Positions 11,502-24,202 are shown, counted from the first letter of the stretch. The stretch: 64,000 bases of DNA from Sclerotinia nivalis (GCA_029531795.1 JAPEIS010000010.1:1178001-1242000), one strand, 5' to 3'. A program made the numbers and translations. The notes: generated by a model from the letters alone, not told the origin.

Positions 11502-12822
11502 TCACTCCGGAAGGGCATTTATATTCTTCTTGATGACTATACGTTATTAGTTTTGAACGTACCGAGTCAATAAGTTTCACTTACATTCGAACGCCGAAAA
11601 GAATATTGAGTTTACAACGCATGATCGACCCATGGACACACCCAAACCTCGGTACATTTTCTTATCGAAAAATTTGATCTTTGGTGCCTTTTGAACCGTC
11701 TCACCCTTACAGCAAGTCAAACAATTCCGTTGGTAAATGCTTTTGGCGGAGTCGATTGGGTACTATCCAGAGTCAGTTGCTTAGCCGAAGATCACAATGT
11801 TATGTTTCTCTACGCACAATCAATGCCCAGCTTGCTATGCCGCAGAAACCCCCAGCAACAACGACAGCGAACGGACTTGTTTTTCCTTGTTGCCCTGTAT
11901 ATGTAGTCAAAAGTTGCTTGCAACTTTCGTAAGTCATGAAGTAAATGGCGGTTCCTAGTGTATCCCGTACTGTTCAGAGGAAATTAGTATATGACAGCAA
12001 TGTTGAATTGACAATTCTACTGACGTAGGTGAAGATTAAATCCGGAATAGAGTCCCGATACTCCACGATTCTTGATAATGTTCATAGCAGTTTTAAATGT
12101 CCCCTTGTTTTTGTAGCTTGCTGCAGTCGCGTTCTGCATAGGTGAATCTCTCACAGGATCGGAAATACTCGATTGTCGTTTAGCAGCCATCAATACCGAT
12201 ACTTGAGCACTAAGTTTTGTCAATTCGAAGGGACCTGAAAAATGTCAGAAGTCTGAAGAAAAGACAAAGAACTGAGCTTATCCACCCACAAGCTACAAGC
12301 GTTATGAACGATCCAGCTGTGGCGCCAGCAGCTCCAAAACATGCAACAGTAGAAAGGTTAGGATAAGTTCCAAATGTATTGATATGTACCAATGGATCAA
12401 AGTCGAAATTTCTTTTGAACCAAGCTGCGTATGTGTACTTCGACCGCTGATAGACCGAGAAAGATATAGTTCGAACCAAAGTTACTGAAGCTAAAGGTGC
12501 TGCAACTCCACGAAAGAATCCTCGTAATTTCTCCGTCTGATATGTATGTCTTACGCAATCCGTAAAGTTATTGTATTTGTAGGTCTGCATCCGCGTCTTC
12601 ACCGAGTCCAAAGGAAACTACAATTAAATGAGCATTGCAAAGTTGGGGATATAACACGCAAGAACTTACTGCGCAGAAAGTAGAACAGACGCTGCTGACA
12701 GATGCAGCAACTTCTGTTCGATATTGTTTCAACCATCTCTTCTGTGCTTTCGATCTCTCTTGAGGATAAAGGAGTAAATGTTGTTGATTGATCACATCAT
12801 GTTGACCAGGCTTAACAGGCAT
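11502..12822 (-). CDS. Mitochondrial carrier family (SLC25) protein
   Basis: This is an inner-membrane solute carrier of the SLC25 family with three repeats. Six exons join in phase: 12822-12670, 12617-12290, 12234-12025, 11969-11818, 11762-11585 and 11536-11502, giving 351 residues, slightly longer than the usual 300. The three signature loops are visible: FPLDSVKTRMQ, CPFELTKLSAQ and YPIDSAKSIYQ. Each has the Pro-x-Asp/Glu kink, and the middle one has Glu. Other family traits are GFFRGVAAPLASV and GLYSGFNLHLLRDTLG. I cannot assign a substrate. The splice at LHLL|RDTLG uses donor C|GTCAGT because the more obvious GT shifts the frame. The first repeat begins only after about 30 non-homologous residues. 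Confidence 0.88.
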
Positions 12823-14267
12823 AATGGCAAGATATTGTTTGTAGCGGGCGCAGGAAGACAGTGGTCAAATCGACCAGAGTCCTCAACGCGATCGCGATAA
12901 GGGCAGACGCCAATGATCGTCCATGAGTCTTCTGTCGATTATAAAATCGAGCGGAAGAATTCACCTGCGAAGTTGCAGCCGAAAAAAAGATGGATGGTCT
13001 GGGGAAGGTGAGTTATGAGAAGGCGGGGTTGTGAGATATATACTCAAATAATATATGGAGAATCGAGATACGAAAGGAGGGTTCGGAGCCAACCAAACGG
13101 GTTACAATTATTCATTCAAGTACGTTGGGCTTGGAAGTTGGCTTTAGTTTGGCGCAAATCACTGCTTGATTAGTGAAGTCTATAAACCTCATGTTTTTGG
13201 AGAGAAGGTTCGCTAAAAGTGGATCCACTTTGCAGTTACAATTATAAGTACGGTCCGGAGTACATACAGTACAGCCAGACACAAGGAGAGCTTGTCCATA
13301 GTAATAATGGCTCATAGCAAAACTACCTCTACTCTGTACCTACTACCTTCTTACTAGGTGTTTACTACACACCACTCTGCTGCCAAAAATATGATTAAAT
13401 ATTGGTTCAAATATTCATTAAATAGCTAGATCAAGAAAGGAAATTTATCACGATGGTGATGGTTGTTTTAGTTTCAAAACAAAGAAATATCACCCCCGCT
13501 TGACGTATCATTATTAATTGAAAGGAAAGGAAGAATGCACTGCTGCTGAGGTGGGCAGCTATGGATTGAATTGGATAAGCCCCGCATTAGTATCGTTTTC
13601 GATAAAGGGGGGGGGACCCGAGAAACATCACCACCAGGGCGTTCACAGGCGTGGGATCATACACCAGCTACTTTACATTGAAGGATTCAGAGACTTACTC
13701 TACCTGTTGAGCACTTGTTAGACTAGGGTATCTTTCTATGGTCGTTGCCAAACACAGCATTTCGGGAGCTATCGGCCAAAGTAGGCCGGCATCGGGTGGA
13801 ACTACTGAAGTGCTACTCGTAGACAATCAGGCTTATTGATGATAGTCATCTGAAATGATCTCATCAGTATCATTCGTCATGGATTCTTGCTATATATAAG
13901 TGTGAGAGGCTGTGTACCATTCCAAATATCAGCTACCCTCAGATCTAGCTTGCCGCTTCATCCACAGGTACCATCTCCCAACCATCCGTAGGACTAGACA
14001 GGTATGGTACGGCAATCATCCCCATACGACTACCTAGGTAGGCCATGCACGCCTCTGATCCTCCATATCATTTATAACTCAAGTTACCGGAATTTGAGAT
14101 ATATAATAAACATTCATCGGATGACCTTTCACTTTAACAGCATCGAGAATATATGTGTTTCGACAGATAGAATGGTCTTCTGCAAACAATCAACTACTCT
14201 CTGAGATGATGTTAGGCGTAAAGCCACACAGTCGATAACATGACTTATTCCCCTCTGTTTGAACGCC
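12823..14267. other. 1.4-kb spacer, no supportable gene
   Basis: This contains the promoter of the carrier gene and the 3' side of the LYR-protein gene. A run of eight G residues lies near 13608. Short ORFs (for example 13518-13721 and 14004-14204) look like random translation. No tRNA-like cloverleaf was found by eye. Confidence 0.45.
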
Positions 14268-14708
14268 TCAACGTAGACATAGGCCCATACTTTCGTTGAG
14301 CATTTCAATAGTTTTGTCGTAATGTGTCATGGTATTTTGCCTCAAATGTTTCTGCATAGGAGTCTTTTCCTTGAGTTGCCTACCAAAGATTTAGCAGTGC
14401 AATATCGATACTAATACGGGTTAAAGGTGGGTTTACATTTTCCATTGAACCCCCCGCTCATACTGCACCCTAAGCAGATTTTTGACTAACTTGTGCTCCA
14501 GACCAGTTTCTTTGGCTGCAAGTTTTAGAAATTTGATGGTATTGTCAATTCGTATTTGATCAAATGTTTCCGGATTTCCTTTGCGAAATTCGTCTCTCAA
14601 CATGTTTCTTCCCATGTAGCGTGCCGGTTTTGCATATTGTACAGCATGTAATAGAGCTCGGTAGAGACCTCGGTATGCGTATATATATTGCTTTCGTGTA
14701 GGTGACAT
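14268..14708 (-). CDS. LYR-motif mitochondrial protein (DUF1763-like)
   Basis: This is a small complex-1-LYR type protein; such proteins act in mitochondria as assembly factors or adaptors, often with acyl carrier protein. Two exons (14708-14437, 14379-14268) are joined at AAAAT|GTAAAC...GGTAG|G and give 127 residues. The motif is RGLYRALLHAVQY near the N-terminus (the LYR tripeptide), followed by basic helices (RNMLRDEFRK, NTIKFLKLAAKETGLEHKLV). The start is MSPTRKQYIYAYRG at 14708. The open frame continues upstream to 14840, but that part is not protein-like. Exon 2 adds 37 residues rich in Gln, Lys and Met that extend the helical tail. The match to fungal DUF1763 is from memory; the specific partner is unknown. 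Confidence 0.82.
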
Positions 14709-14982
14709 TGAATTCGTTTTATATTGATGGTGTAATCCAGAATGCTCGTAGAAATAAATAATTAATACAAGTTGAAACCCACTCGGTTGGCACGCATGTG
14801 AAAATCTCATGTCTCGGATGCTTCCGAGGTAGCGCGTCATTCGGACTTGCCTCCAAAGTCAGACTAGACAGTCTGATAATATCAATATGATTCTACCCAA
14901 ATTTGGACATACAACTTCTTGAAATCGGTATTGATATGAACAGAATTATATAATAAATTTCATATGAAGCAAATGTCACTAA

Positions 14983-17197
14983 ATGACCTCTCTTGTTTCC
15001 GAGTTTTTGATTAATCCAGTTCTGAGACAGGCCAGACGGTTTTCACGATCCGACGGACCTGTTCATACGCACGACTCGAATGCTCCATTAACCCCGCAAT
15101 CCGTTCCAGAAAGCAATAATGAGGTCGATGAAGTCGTTATAGAAGATGTGACGGAAGGGGGAAGAGTTATGGGTCTGCCAGATGCAAGGGAACATGTAGG
15201 CGTCGATCGCACAATTGGGAGTCCATCGAATCAATCTCCAACTCACGAAGGGAATTCGCCAGCCAATATTCACAGTCTTCGACATGAGGTTGATCGAAAC
15301 GAAACTGATCCGTTGATAACCTCTCATGTACCGTCGAATATGAGTCAAAATGATAGCGATGTGGCTGGTAATCTTCCTGTCAGCATGGCATCGCAGACAC
15401 AGGACAACACTAGAGATGGAACATCTAGCAGTGCCGCTCTCAATGTTCTTGATTTACATATGAGTTCCGCCGTTCTATCTCAACACTCAAATCAAGATTC
15501 GACTTCGGCTTCAATAGGTCTTGACACAGGCAGTTGTGCTCTTCCTGCAGACGATGGCATGGGCCCCCTTCGACAACGCATCAAATATATACAAGCTATG
15601 GATATATCTACAGAACAAAAGGCATTGTTGATGCATCAACTCTTGACCCAAAGTTACAATGAGGCTCACGAAATATTCAATGCGAAGAATTGTGTACCAA
15701 TTACGACCGCAGAAAAGATGATTAGTCAGGAGAGGCCTGCGACTCCAGGTTCATTAAGCTCTTTCATTTGGCAGATGAACGGTGCTCTAGATCCAGCACC
15801 TGCAACTGAAAGTCATACTTTCCACCTCTCGCCAGACGACTTGGAGAGGACTTATGCTCCCCTCGATCCTGCCGAGGTTGATGATGGGAGCGAAGAAACT
15901 GAAAATACCGAGGATTCTATCCCCATGCTCGGTTGTAAACATTATAAGAGGAATGTTAAGTTGCAGTGCTCCACGTGTGATCGATGGTATACATGCCGGC
16001 TGTGTCATGACGAAGTCGAGGACCATATCTTAATTCGCCACGAGACCAAAAATATGCTATGCATGGTATGTGGTTGTGCTCAACGAGCTGGCGAATTCTG
16101 TGTCGAGTGTGGAGAGAGGGCTGCTTGGTACTATTGTGGAGTGTGTAAGCTGTGGGACAATGATCCTAATAAAAGCATTTATCATTGCAATGATTGCGGA
16201 ATATGCAGAAAGGGTCGTGGTTTAGGCAAAGACTTCTTTCATTGCAAGGTAAAGCCCATCCAGGCTAATCAACCAATATCCATTATGCTTACAATATTAA
16301 CAGACTTGCGGCGTGTGTATGTCTATGTCTCTTATGGACGACCACAAATGCATCGAGAGAGTATCTGACTGCGATTGTCCGATTTGTGGAGACTACATGT
16401 TTACTTCACCAAAACCCGTTGTGTTCATGATCTGTGGTCACAGCATTCATTCAGCTTGTTATATCGAGCATATGCAAACATCGTATAAGTGCCCGATATG
16501 TAGCAAGAGTGTGGTTGGTATGGAGACACAATTCCGAAATCTCGATCGAGCCATTGATAATCAACCAATGCCGCCCCAATTCCGAAACACTTTGGCGATG
16601 GTTTCGTGTAATGACTGTTATGCCAAAAGTGCTGTCAAATACCACTGGTTGGGACTGAAATGTGCGATTTGTGATTCGTACAATACAGCTCAACTGTCAA
16701 TACTAAGTGATCCAGAAGTTGAAGCTCCGGCCACAGGAGTAGGAGATGTACAGAACGATACGCCAACCGGTCAGGAATCACGAGAAATGTTTGTGTCTAC
16801 ACATTTGATACCTGGTGTTCCTAGGAATCGTAGACATTCTTCCCACATACCTTCCTCCTCATCACAAGGAGAATCTGGTCGATTCTCTCCTTATTCCGTA
16901 CCATCTCGGCTAGGTAGATCAGTATCGCCTGCTAGAGGGGTAGGATTATTTAGTAGTCAATCAGCGGCTGGCGGCGAGAGTGACGATTCTGGAGATGAGG
17001 ATGACCTAGATTTCTGGGGAAGAGACGAGCCACGAAGCTCAAGAGGATTACAAGCGACGCTTGACGCAGGTGCGGATGCACAAGATGATAACGATATTGA
17101 ATATGAAGATGATTCCAGTGACTCCGAATCTGGGAATGATGACGACGACGATGATGACGGTGAAGAGGAACCATTTGCCATTTTTGGACATCGTTGA
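14983..17197 (+). CDS. CHY zinc-finger / RING ubiquitin ligase (RCHY1/Pirh2-like)
   Basis: This is a predicted E3 ubiquitin ligase. Exons are 14983-16248 and 16304-17197; the join FHCK|TCGVC is in phase and gives 719 residues. The first 300 residues are low-complexity. The CHY zinc finger starts at GCKHYKRNVKLQCSTCDRW (about residue 320). The CTCHY finger (YHCNDCGICRKGRG...HCKTCGVCMS) spans the intron. A RING-H2 follows (CPICGDYMF...CGHSIHSACYIEHM...CPICSK), then a zinc-ribbon (CNDCYAKS...LKCAICDSYNT). This Cys/His order matches vertebrate RCHY1 and fungal relatives. The C-terminus is Ser-rich and ends in a long Asp/Glu run (about residues 665-710). The gene is divergent from the LYR gene, with 274 nt between starts. 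The substrate is unknown. Confidence 0.92.
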
Positions 17198-17735
17198 TAA
17201 TTGCATGAATTGGTAATGGGAAAATTTTGCATTTTTAAGGCGTTGATTCTAGCGCTGCAGCATTGTGAGGCCACTGGAGGGTATGGAGGCGCACTGGATA
17301 TTTTTGGGCATGGGTAGGTAGGGGAGAAGGTCTTTATATGTATCACTCTTGCAGTTATCTGGGAGTAGTGAAAATACCATTCTTTCGATTGTTCATCCCT
17401 GATTTTGATACTCTAATGATTCTCGTTCCCGTTTCCCCACGGTGAGGTCATACCGTCCGAGTTGAGAGCTTGGAGGGTGCCGCCGATGCTCGCCGAGTTT
17501 TGCTCCCTGGACCAATCTCCAGGAGAATAATGTAATGCCATACATAAACTCTTGCAACAACTCTCTGACCCAAGTCAAACCCCACTAGCAATATCATCCA
17601 TTTCATCTCCAGTAACGCCTCGGTATATCCTCCTAACGCCTTATTTAAAAACCACACATTAGATGGTTTTTCGGTAATTAGTATTACGCACACTCTTCAT
17701 TGCTAAAAGCCCATCCCCATCACCAGCCCATTCAT
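17198..17735. other. Convergent 3' spacer, CHY-RING gene and MZT1
   Basis: About 540 nt with presumed 3' UTRs. Minus-strand frames at 17393-17693 are short and not protein-like. Confidence 0.45.
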
Positions 17736-18379
17736 TCATTCCCCATCCTGAACAACCCCCTGAGCAATCTGCCTTCTCACTTCATCCGCATCTTTTTTCA
17801 GTTCCCTAACGACCGCCTATTTAGCAGATTTTTCGTTAGCTTTCATCCTTTTCGCATCGTTCTATCCTTTTCATTTTAAACCATCTTCTCTCTTGCTGCT
17901 CCATCTGCCTAATTCCTCCCTTCTTCCCTTTCCCGCTCTCTTCTCCCCCAATAATTATTTAATATCCTACTGCTAACTTATAAAATAAGACCCCCCAGAA
18001 AGAACAAATACTCACAGCGAGCGCCTCCGGATTAACTCCATTCTCAATAAGACTTATACAAATACTCAGGGTTCCACGATCGAGTTCTGCATTCTATGTG
18101 CGCGTTAGCATTTCTCTCTCTATCATGTCTCCTCACTGTCTCCCCTCATCCTCTGTTCCTCCCTTTTCTCCTTTTCTCCTTTTCTCCCTCTATCTCTCTC
18201 TTCCTCTCTATTTCCCAACCCATCTCCTCCTCCTCCCCCCTCTATCTTCCCCCACACCAAGAAAAACAAAACAAGTAAAAACCTACAAGTAACGTAGAAA
18301 TCTCATGAAAAACATCGATAACCTGACGAGCTTGCGCTGCACTAGTAGCTTTATCGGGTTTTTGGGATGTGTCTGCCAT
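17736..18379 (-). CDS. MZT1: Mitotic-spindle organizing protein 1 (MOZART1)
   Basis: This is a small gamma-tubulin-complex subunit that links the complex to its receptors at spindle pole bodies. It is coded by three tiny exons: 18379-18287, 18093-18016 and 17816-17736. They join in phase 0 (CTT|GTAGGT...CATAG|AAT; GCT|GTGAGT...AATAG|GCG) into 83 residues. Hallmarks are [18 protein letters not shown], then [20 protein letters not shown] and [19 protein letters not shown], which match the MOZART1 family along their whole length. Because introns (193 and 199 nt) exceed exons, simple ORF calling misses it. Intron 1 is a long CT-rich tract (about 18110-18260). SPC25, another spindle gene, lies just upstream on the same strand. 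Confidence 0.93.
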
Positions 18380-18787
18380 TTTGGGTGCGTGACGTTGTGT
18401 TTGGTTGGTGAGATGGTGGGAGGTGAGGTTGCGCGCGTTTATTTTGGTGAAGTTGATTGCGGGGGTTTTGAGATAAGGGAAATGGATCTTTTGGTAAGTG
18501 GGATGATAAAATTTTGATTTTCTTGGGTTGGATGCGATCTATGTGTTTATGTATATAGGTAGTAAGAGACTTTGAAATGTTTTCTCTTTTGAAAGTCGTC
18601 TTATCGTAAGTTGTTGGGATGATTTTGGACTTTACAACAAGCAAGTGTTATAATGGTCATTTCGTAAACAACCAACATGCCACAAAAAGTAAATAAACAG
18701 CATTCATAATCAAAAGTCATTATTATTAGCATATCCTCCATAATCAATAATTTATGGTGTCTTCTCCAGACTTTACACCCCGTACCC
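18380..18787. other. Spacer between SPC25 and MZT1
   Basis: About 410 nt, holding the presumed MZT1 promoter and SPC25 3' UTR. No other gene is visible. Confidence 0.45.
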
Positions 18788-19630
18788 TCAATTCTTAACA
18801 GCTTCGACAAACAGTTCTCTCATACCCTTCAACAACACACGCAAATCTCGAGTTTCATTCAACTTATCCACCACCCTTTCAATCTGCTCTTTCTCCAATT
18901 TCGGCTTGCAATATGGAATATCGTAATCCCTTTTCGATGTATCAAGCTCGAACCAAGCCTCTCTATCATAGTCATTATCGTCAATATTCGTGAAAATAAA
19001 CTTCAATCGATCGTTTTGTCCTGCTCCCTCAATCATGAGACCCAAATTCGAAATCCAGAAGTCGAGTTCAGGTACATTGAATCGAGCTTGTTTGTCAATA
19101 TACTGAGCGTGAGATTTCTGCGCGGCAACTCGTGCAGTTATAGCTTTTTGTGTCTCGGCGATCCGACTCTTTAATGCTTCTCTCGTTGCAAGCTGTGCGT
19201 CTCTTTGAGCAGTCAATGATGCGATTGCTACTTGCATTTCGGCGGTTTCTGCGGCTTCCTTTGCGAGGGTCTGTTGATGGGTACTGGTTTTGGATGACAA
19301 GACTTCAATATCTCTTTTCTTCATACGTTGATCCTCTGCTATGTATTAGTTGAATGCGCATCACTTTAGATGAATTGAACACAAACCATGTAGTTCAGTT
19401 ACATTCATTCGGAATTGGTTTCTTTCTTCCAAAACGCGCTTTCTTCCTTGCTCTATAAATGCATCAAATTTGACCGTAAATTTTGCCATTCTATCGCGCA
19501 ATTCATCGAAACCAAAGTTTATACTTGGAAGAGTATCTGCCATTGATGGGGCATCCGCCGAAGACAAAGGTGGACGCATCATGCTGCTGGACATGCTCGT
19601 AGAGAGCGAAGGCTCAAACATTGTACTCAT
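18788..19630 (-). CDS. SPC25: Kinetochore NDC80-complex subunit SPC25
   Basis: This is a component of the Ndc80 complex, where Spc24-Spc25 anchors the complex to inner-kinetochore proteins. Exons are 19630-19387 and 19335-18788 (CATG|GTTTGT...AGCAG|AG), giving 263 residues. A short disordered N-terminus is followed by a long coiled coil (about residues 50-155: DELRDRMAKFTVKFDAFIEQ, MKKRDIEVLSSK, then Ala/Gln-rich heptads). The globular Spc25 C-domain is next: FNVPELDFWISNLGLMIEG, LKFIFTNID, WFELDTSKRDYDI and a final helix. Length and order fit fungal Spc25. The donor GTTTGT is weak, but the frame demands it. The gene is divergent from RRN6. Confidence 0.92.
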
Positions 19631-20034
19631 TGTGATGTTGTCGTGGATATTCTAGGAAATTGTGGTATGTGCTGTAATGAAGTCGGAATGATATATTGAC
19701 TGCTGGTGGGTTGAGTGTTTATGCAAGAAATGTAAGATCTTGATTTGCACCAGAAATGCTCCATTCCCGATAAGCGGGTTGTCAAGGAAACCAATATTTT
19801 AAAGGTCCCGCACTAGTTCTAGTGGAGCCCTCAGAGTCGCGGTCTCAAAAAAAAGAACAATTTATTTTTACCTGATCAACTTTTTTTTTTTTTGCTTTTT
19901 CACCTTTATGACAGAAACTCTCACCCATTTCACCCCTCACTTTGATTCTACGATATATACTTCTCAATAAGTCCGCGAGAGCTCCGAAATGATTGGAAGG
20001 GATTATTGCGCAAACAGAAGTCCTCCAAAACCCA
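19631..20034. promoter_or_regulatory. Divergent promoter region of SPC25 and RRN6
   Basis: About 400 nt between divergent starts. It contains a T-rich run at about 19881-19894, a common nucleosome-depleting element in fungal promoters. No specific site can be assigned. Confidence 0.5.
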
Positions 20035-23029
20035 ATGACTGACCACAGGGCGACTGACCTGGTACATGGTCATTTTGGTGAATTTTCTTACGATATTAAT
20101 GAAGAGCAGTGGCTGTTTTCACAAGATGTGAATAGAGGTAGGATTTGTTTTTGACTGTACTTTTGAATCTATCCTTACCGTTTTCCCAGTTCATCGATTT
20201 CAACAACTTCTTCCATTCACGCAATGCATTTCTCCCTCGATTCGAGATATACCTGGAAATGGTAAATTGATAGCTCGAACCCAACAAAGATGGCTCACGA
20301 AGAAGCGACCCGAAACATTCCCTGGAGGAACCCTTACCGCAAACCTTTTCAAAGATACCCTGGATGCGACATTGAATCGTTTCAAGACTAGTACACTGAT
20401 GGCAATCGGAGGCGCTGCGGATGTCAATCATACCTCTGGTTCCAAAATCGCACCCATAGTAGCTATTCCATGTGGTGAAGCTGGTCATGTCCTGAAACTA
20501 GTCAAACCTCGCCCCGAAAAACTTGGATGGGAGTCTCAAAATGGAGTTCGATTATCAATGGGTTCTACCAATGCAGATCAAGGGCATTGGTTTGGTACTG
20601 GGGGGACTATTTTGCAGATTGCGTCTGTCGATGATGGAAACGAGCTTAGTACCTGGTTCGCTGTTAGACAGGCGTCCATGATTACAATCTTCAGACCTAT
20701 ATTTCGAAAAGTTCCCAAGCCTTTCATAGCCCCCGCTGGGCACATTGCGACCTATCCTCCATCTCGTCTAGACGCCAATCCTGTCGCAACTTTAACATGC
20801 CAAGAATCTGGATCAAAGGAACATGTGGATGTCAGTTTTAACCCCTGGTACGCTCGACAATTTGCGGTCGTAGACCGCGCAGGTCACTGGAGTAGTTGGG
20901 ATATTGAAGGTCGACAAAAGAAACGCTCCGCTTTTAAAATTGTATCCGGGAAGATGGGCCACGTTTATGATGACTTTAGCGAAGATCCTGCTATTCCAGC
21001 ACACAAATTACCTGGAGATGTTGGCGAGTGGCACCGAGTCCTCTGGGCAGGTAGCGTAAGCACTATGGTAGTCGCGAATAGAAGACATCTTGCAATTTTT
21101 GATACGAAATCTAAGCCAACACGGCTACCTTCTTACTCATTTAATACTTTACTACTAAAAGATTGGATATTGGATATTAAGCGCAGCACTGTTGATCTTT
21201 CACATTTGTTTGTTTTAACTACGACTCGAATCTTTTGGCTAAAGGTCACACCGACTGGTGAGGATGGTCTGAACGTGGAGTCTGGAGTCAAGGTCATTCT
21301 CTCGCATCAACATTACAGGACTGCAACCGATGATTCGATGAAGTTGACAATGTCTAAGGACGATAATGAAACAGACTTGACAGTATTTATCTCATCCAGC
21401 GAAAATTCAAGATTGAATACATATACCTTTTTTATGGATGGGAAAATCGCGAGGACTTTCCAGGGAACATTCAGGCTTTCCCCTGTGATAAGCGAGGAAA
21501 AAACACTTAAAGCAGAAGGTCTTTCTATATGTTCTGCGCCTTATCTGATACCAAAAGACTCGGCTGAGGGCACGGGACTAGATTATATGGAAGCAGGAGT
21601 GAAATTTTACCAAGCATGGATGCTCACGACAAACCTCGAGCTAGTCTCTTGTCTATGGGCATCTGAAATTCTCAGTTCACAACAGAAGTGGACTTCACAG
21701 TCCAGTCTAGTTGCCCCAACATATAAGATTATGGATAACTCTATCCGCATGACAGCTAGACGGCTTGCAGATGACTTCATCGTTCCTGATGAGGATGATG
21801 ATGATGTTTTGGTGGACCAGATGAGCTCTTTAACGACCAAAAATGACAGGTTTTCAATAGACATCAACAAAGCCTCTAAGGATCTGCTTCTCAGGATTAA
21901 TATGCAGCCCGTGTTCGAGCGAATATTCAATAAGACGACATCGAACGATTCGGACACTGATATGGAGATGGCATTTCGTGATATATCAATTCAGATGCAA
22001 AACGACAAGCAAATGGATAGCATGTCGTTGAAAACTTGTCTTGAGCTATCGAATAATGCATCACCTTCAGGTGATCTCGATGAGGCAGCCAAGACTGTAA
22101 CCGAATTTCTGGATTTCATGAACACATTTGATGAGGATGAAGAGGATGCATCATCAAAATTTCACCTTTCGAGATTGATATCTTGTCCAGGCATGTTTTC
22201 TGACGATCTTTCATCCAACACTATCTGTCCTAATTTGCTGCAAATATATGATCAACTCATCAATGTTTGGGTAACAAACCTTCCTCGCAAGACTCCTGGG
22301 CCAGTTCGGTTGGCAAAAGCGAGACTTGTACGAAAAATTGCTATGGAATTATGGTTGAGTTCGGTTGGTATTTCGCTACGTAACAAGCTCTTTGAGCCAA
22401 GACCTCCACCAATCGTTGAAGATGGAACACCGTTGCAGATGCTTAAGGACATTGATGAAGTCTCGAGGGCAAGTTCACTTCCATACTTTAGTTCGCAGGT
22501 TCATTCCAGAGCAGTGGAGAATCCCCAATTTAGCTTACCCACTCCCGCTCCTTCAGTCATATCGGCCGCCACAGTTATGGAGGACCCTACCATTGCCCGA
22601 CTTCGGCAATACGCGGTTAGCCTCGAGCCAAAAACCGAATTCGGTCCGGCAAGAACTTCATTGATTTCCCAATGGCCATCTGTTCCAGGTGCAGATCCGG
22701 CTAAATATTCTTGGGAGGCCGTTCAAAGAGCTGCAGCTGCAGAAGAGAGTGGCGACGATGATTACCGTAGCCGACGAGAAAATGCTCGGCGCAAACGAAG
22801 AGCAGAAAGATTCTTGAGCCGAGACCGTGCCAATGCAGCTGCATCTTCATCTCAAGCTAATGCTCAACCTTCTGGCAGTCAACCAGCGATGTACAACACT
22901 TATAGTTCGCAACCTGTTAATGAACTACCAATGACTCAACCAAGCAAAGGAGCTTTTGGTAGCAGAGTTGCTGCTCCTGCTACTCCTGGGAAGAAAAAAT
23001 CTAAAAGACGCAGGGCTGCAGGGTTTTAG
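20035..23029 (+). CDS. RRN6: RNA polymerase I core-factor subunit RRN6-like
   Basis: This is a subunit of the Pol I core factor needed to start 35S rRNA transcription. Exons are 20035-20137 and 20190-23029 (AGAG|GTAGGA...CCCAG|TT), giving 980 residues. The N-terminus has HGHFGEFSYDINEEQW, as in filamentous-fungal Rrn6. A WD-like propeller region follows, with segments such as VDVSFNPWYARQFAVVDRAG and HWSSWDIEG (about residues 210-250). The remainder is helical, and the C-terminal tail is disordered and basic (RRENARRKRRAERFL, and a final KKKSKRRRAAGF typical of this family). Assignment rests on recalled motif order and length (yeast Rrn6 is 894). Confidence 0.8.
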
Positions 23030-23465
23030 AAATAGAAAGATTGGCTACATGTTTTGGTTACCCAAATCACCGTCATTGGGCTTGTATTTGGCATAAGCAT
23101 TGTTCAATCCTGTAATGTGATGTTTGGAAGCAGTTTTAGAGGCCTATCATGTATTGAGTGTATGATAATGTAAAGTAGCTTATGTCAAAGTTACCTGTAC
23201 TCCATGTATCAAATGAGATGTCCAGGCCTGGTTTAACGCCTTAAGATCACCGTAATCAATTCATGGCGACTATATGTGCCATCCGTCGATGAAATTTTCC
23301 TAGGAACATTAGCCAATTGATATTAAAATTAACATAATGATTGGTGAATCTTTCCCCTCCATAATTTTGCCATCGGTGACCAAAGGGAGCAAATAACCTT
23401 TCCCAACCCAAAATAAATCTTTCTTAAATCTCCAAACTTTCGCAAACGCTAAAGCCTCGAAAATC
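23030..23465. other. Spacer between RRN6 and the PITH gene
   Basis: 436 nt of AT-rich tandem-gene spacer. It holds the RRN6 3' UTR and the PITH gene promoter. No other gene is visible. Confidence 0.45.
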
Positions 23466-24202
23466 ATGTCGAGTCACTGTCATGATGAGCATGATCACGG
23501 TCATGGCGGCCATTCCCACGAAGGGCACGATCATTCCGACGATATCACCCCCGCGCTTCAATACTCACTCTACCAGCACATCAATTTTGACGACATAACC
23601 ACACTCAACGAAGCCTCTTCTGGATCCGGAAAAGCCATCGTGAAGAAAACATGGGATGAGCGAATGAACGAACAACCAGAACTCGAAAGCGATGCTGATG
23701 AACAACTTTTGATGCATATCCCGTTTGTTTACCCCGCCTTTTTACCCCTCCAAACCATCTCTTATTGCAATCGTAGCTAACATACATATCCCAACCTAAT
23801 AGCTTCACAGGCCAAGTAAAACTCCACTCTATTCTCCTCCGCACATCCAACTCTGAATCTGCTCCCAAGACTCTCAAAGTCTTCATCAACCGCGACGATC
23901 TTGATTTTAGCACCGCGTCGGATCTGCAACCCACGCAGGAATTCCAGTTGAGTCAGACGTCTGAGATACAGGATATAGGGGTTAAGAGGGCTTTGTTTGG
24001 GAAAGTACAGAATTTGACGCTGTTTGTGGAGGATAATTATGGAGAGGATGTGAGTCGGATTTGTTATGTGGGCTTGAAGGGGGATTGGATGCAATTGGGT
24101 AAGGCGCCTACGAATATATTGTATGAGGCGGCGGCAAACCCAAATGATCATAAGGTTAAGGGGACAAGTGCGAATCAGATGGGTAGTAATATTGGACAGT
24201 AA
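23466..24202 (+). CDS. PITH domain protein (thioredoxin-like-associated)
   Basis: A PITH-domain protein; the domain occurs at the C-terminus of human TXNL1, which binds the proteasome, and as a stand-alone protein. Exons are 23466-23722 and 23803-24202 (ATCC|GTTTGT...AATAG|CTTCAC), giving 218 residues. The N-terminus is His/Asp-rich (HCHDEHDHGHGGHSHEGHDH), as in PITHD1-type proteins. The PITH core follows: LYQHINFDDITTLNEAS, VKLHSILLRTSNSESAPKTL, NRDDLDFSTASDL and SRICYVGLKGDW. No thioredoxin domain precedes it. The weak GTTTGT donor is the only one that keeps frame. Confidence 0.9.

Noticed and set aside
16950..17346. Minus-strand frames rich in His/Arg/Ser over the CHY-RING C-terminus
   Set aside because: Antisense of the acidic Asp/Glu tail; low complexity.
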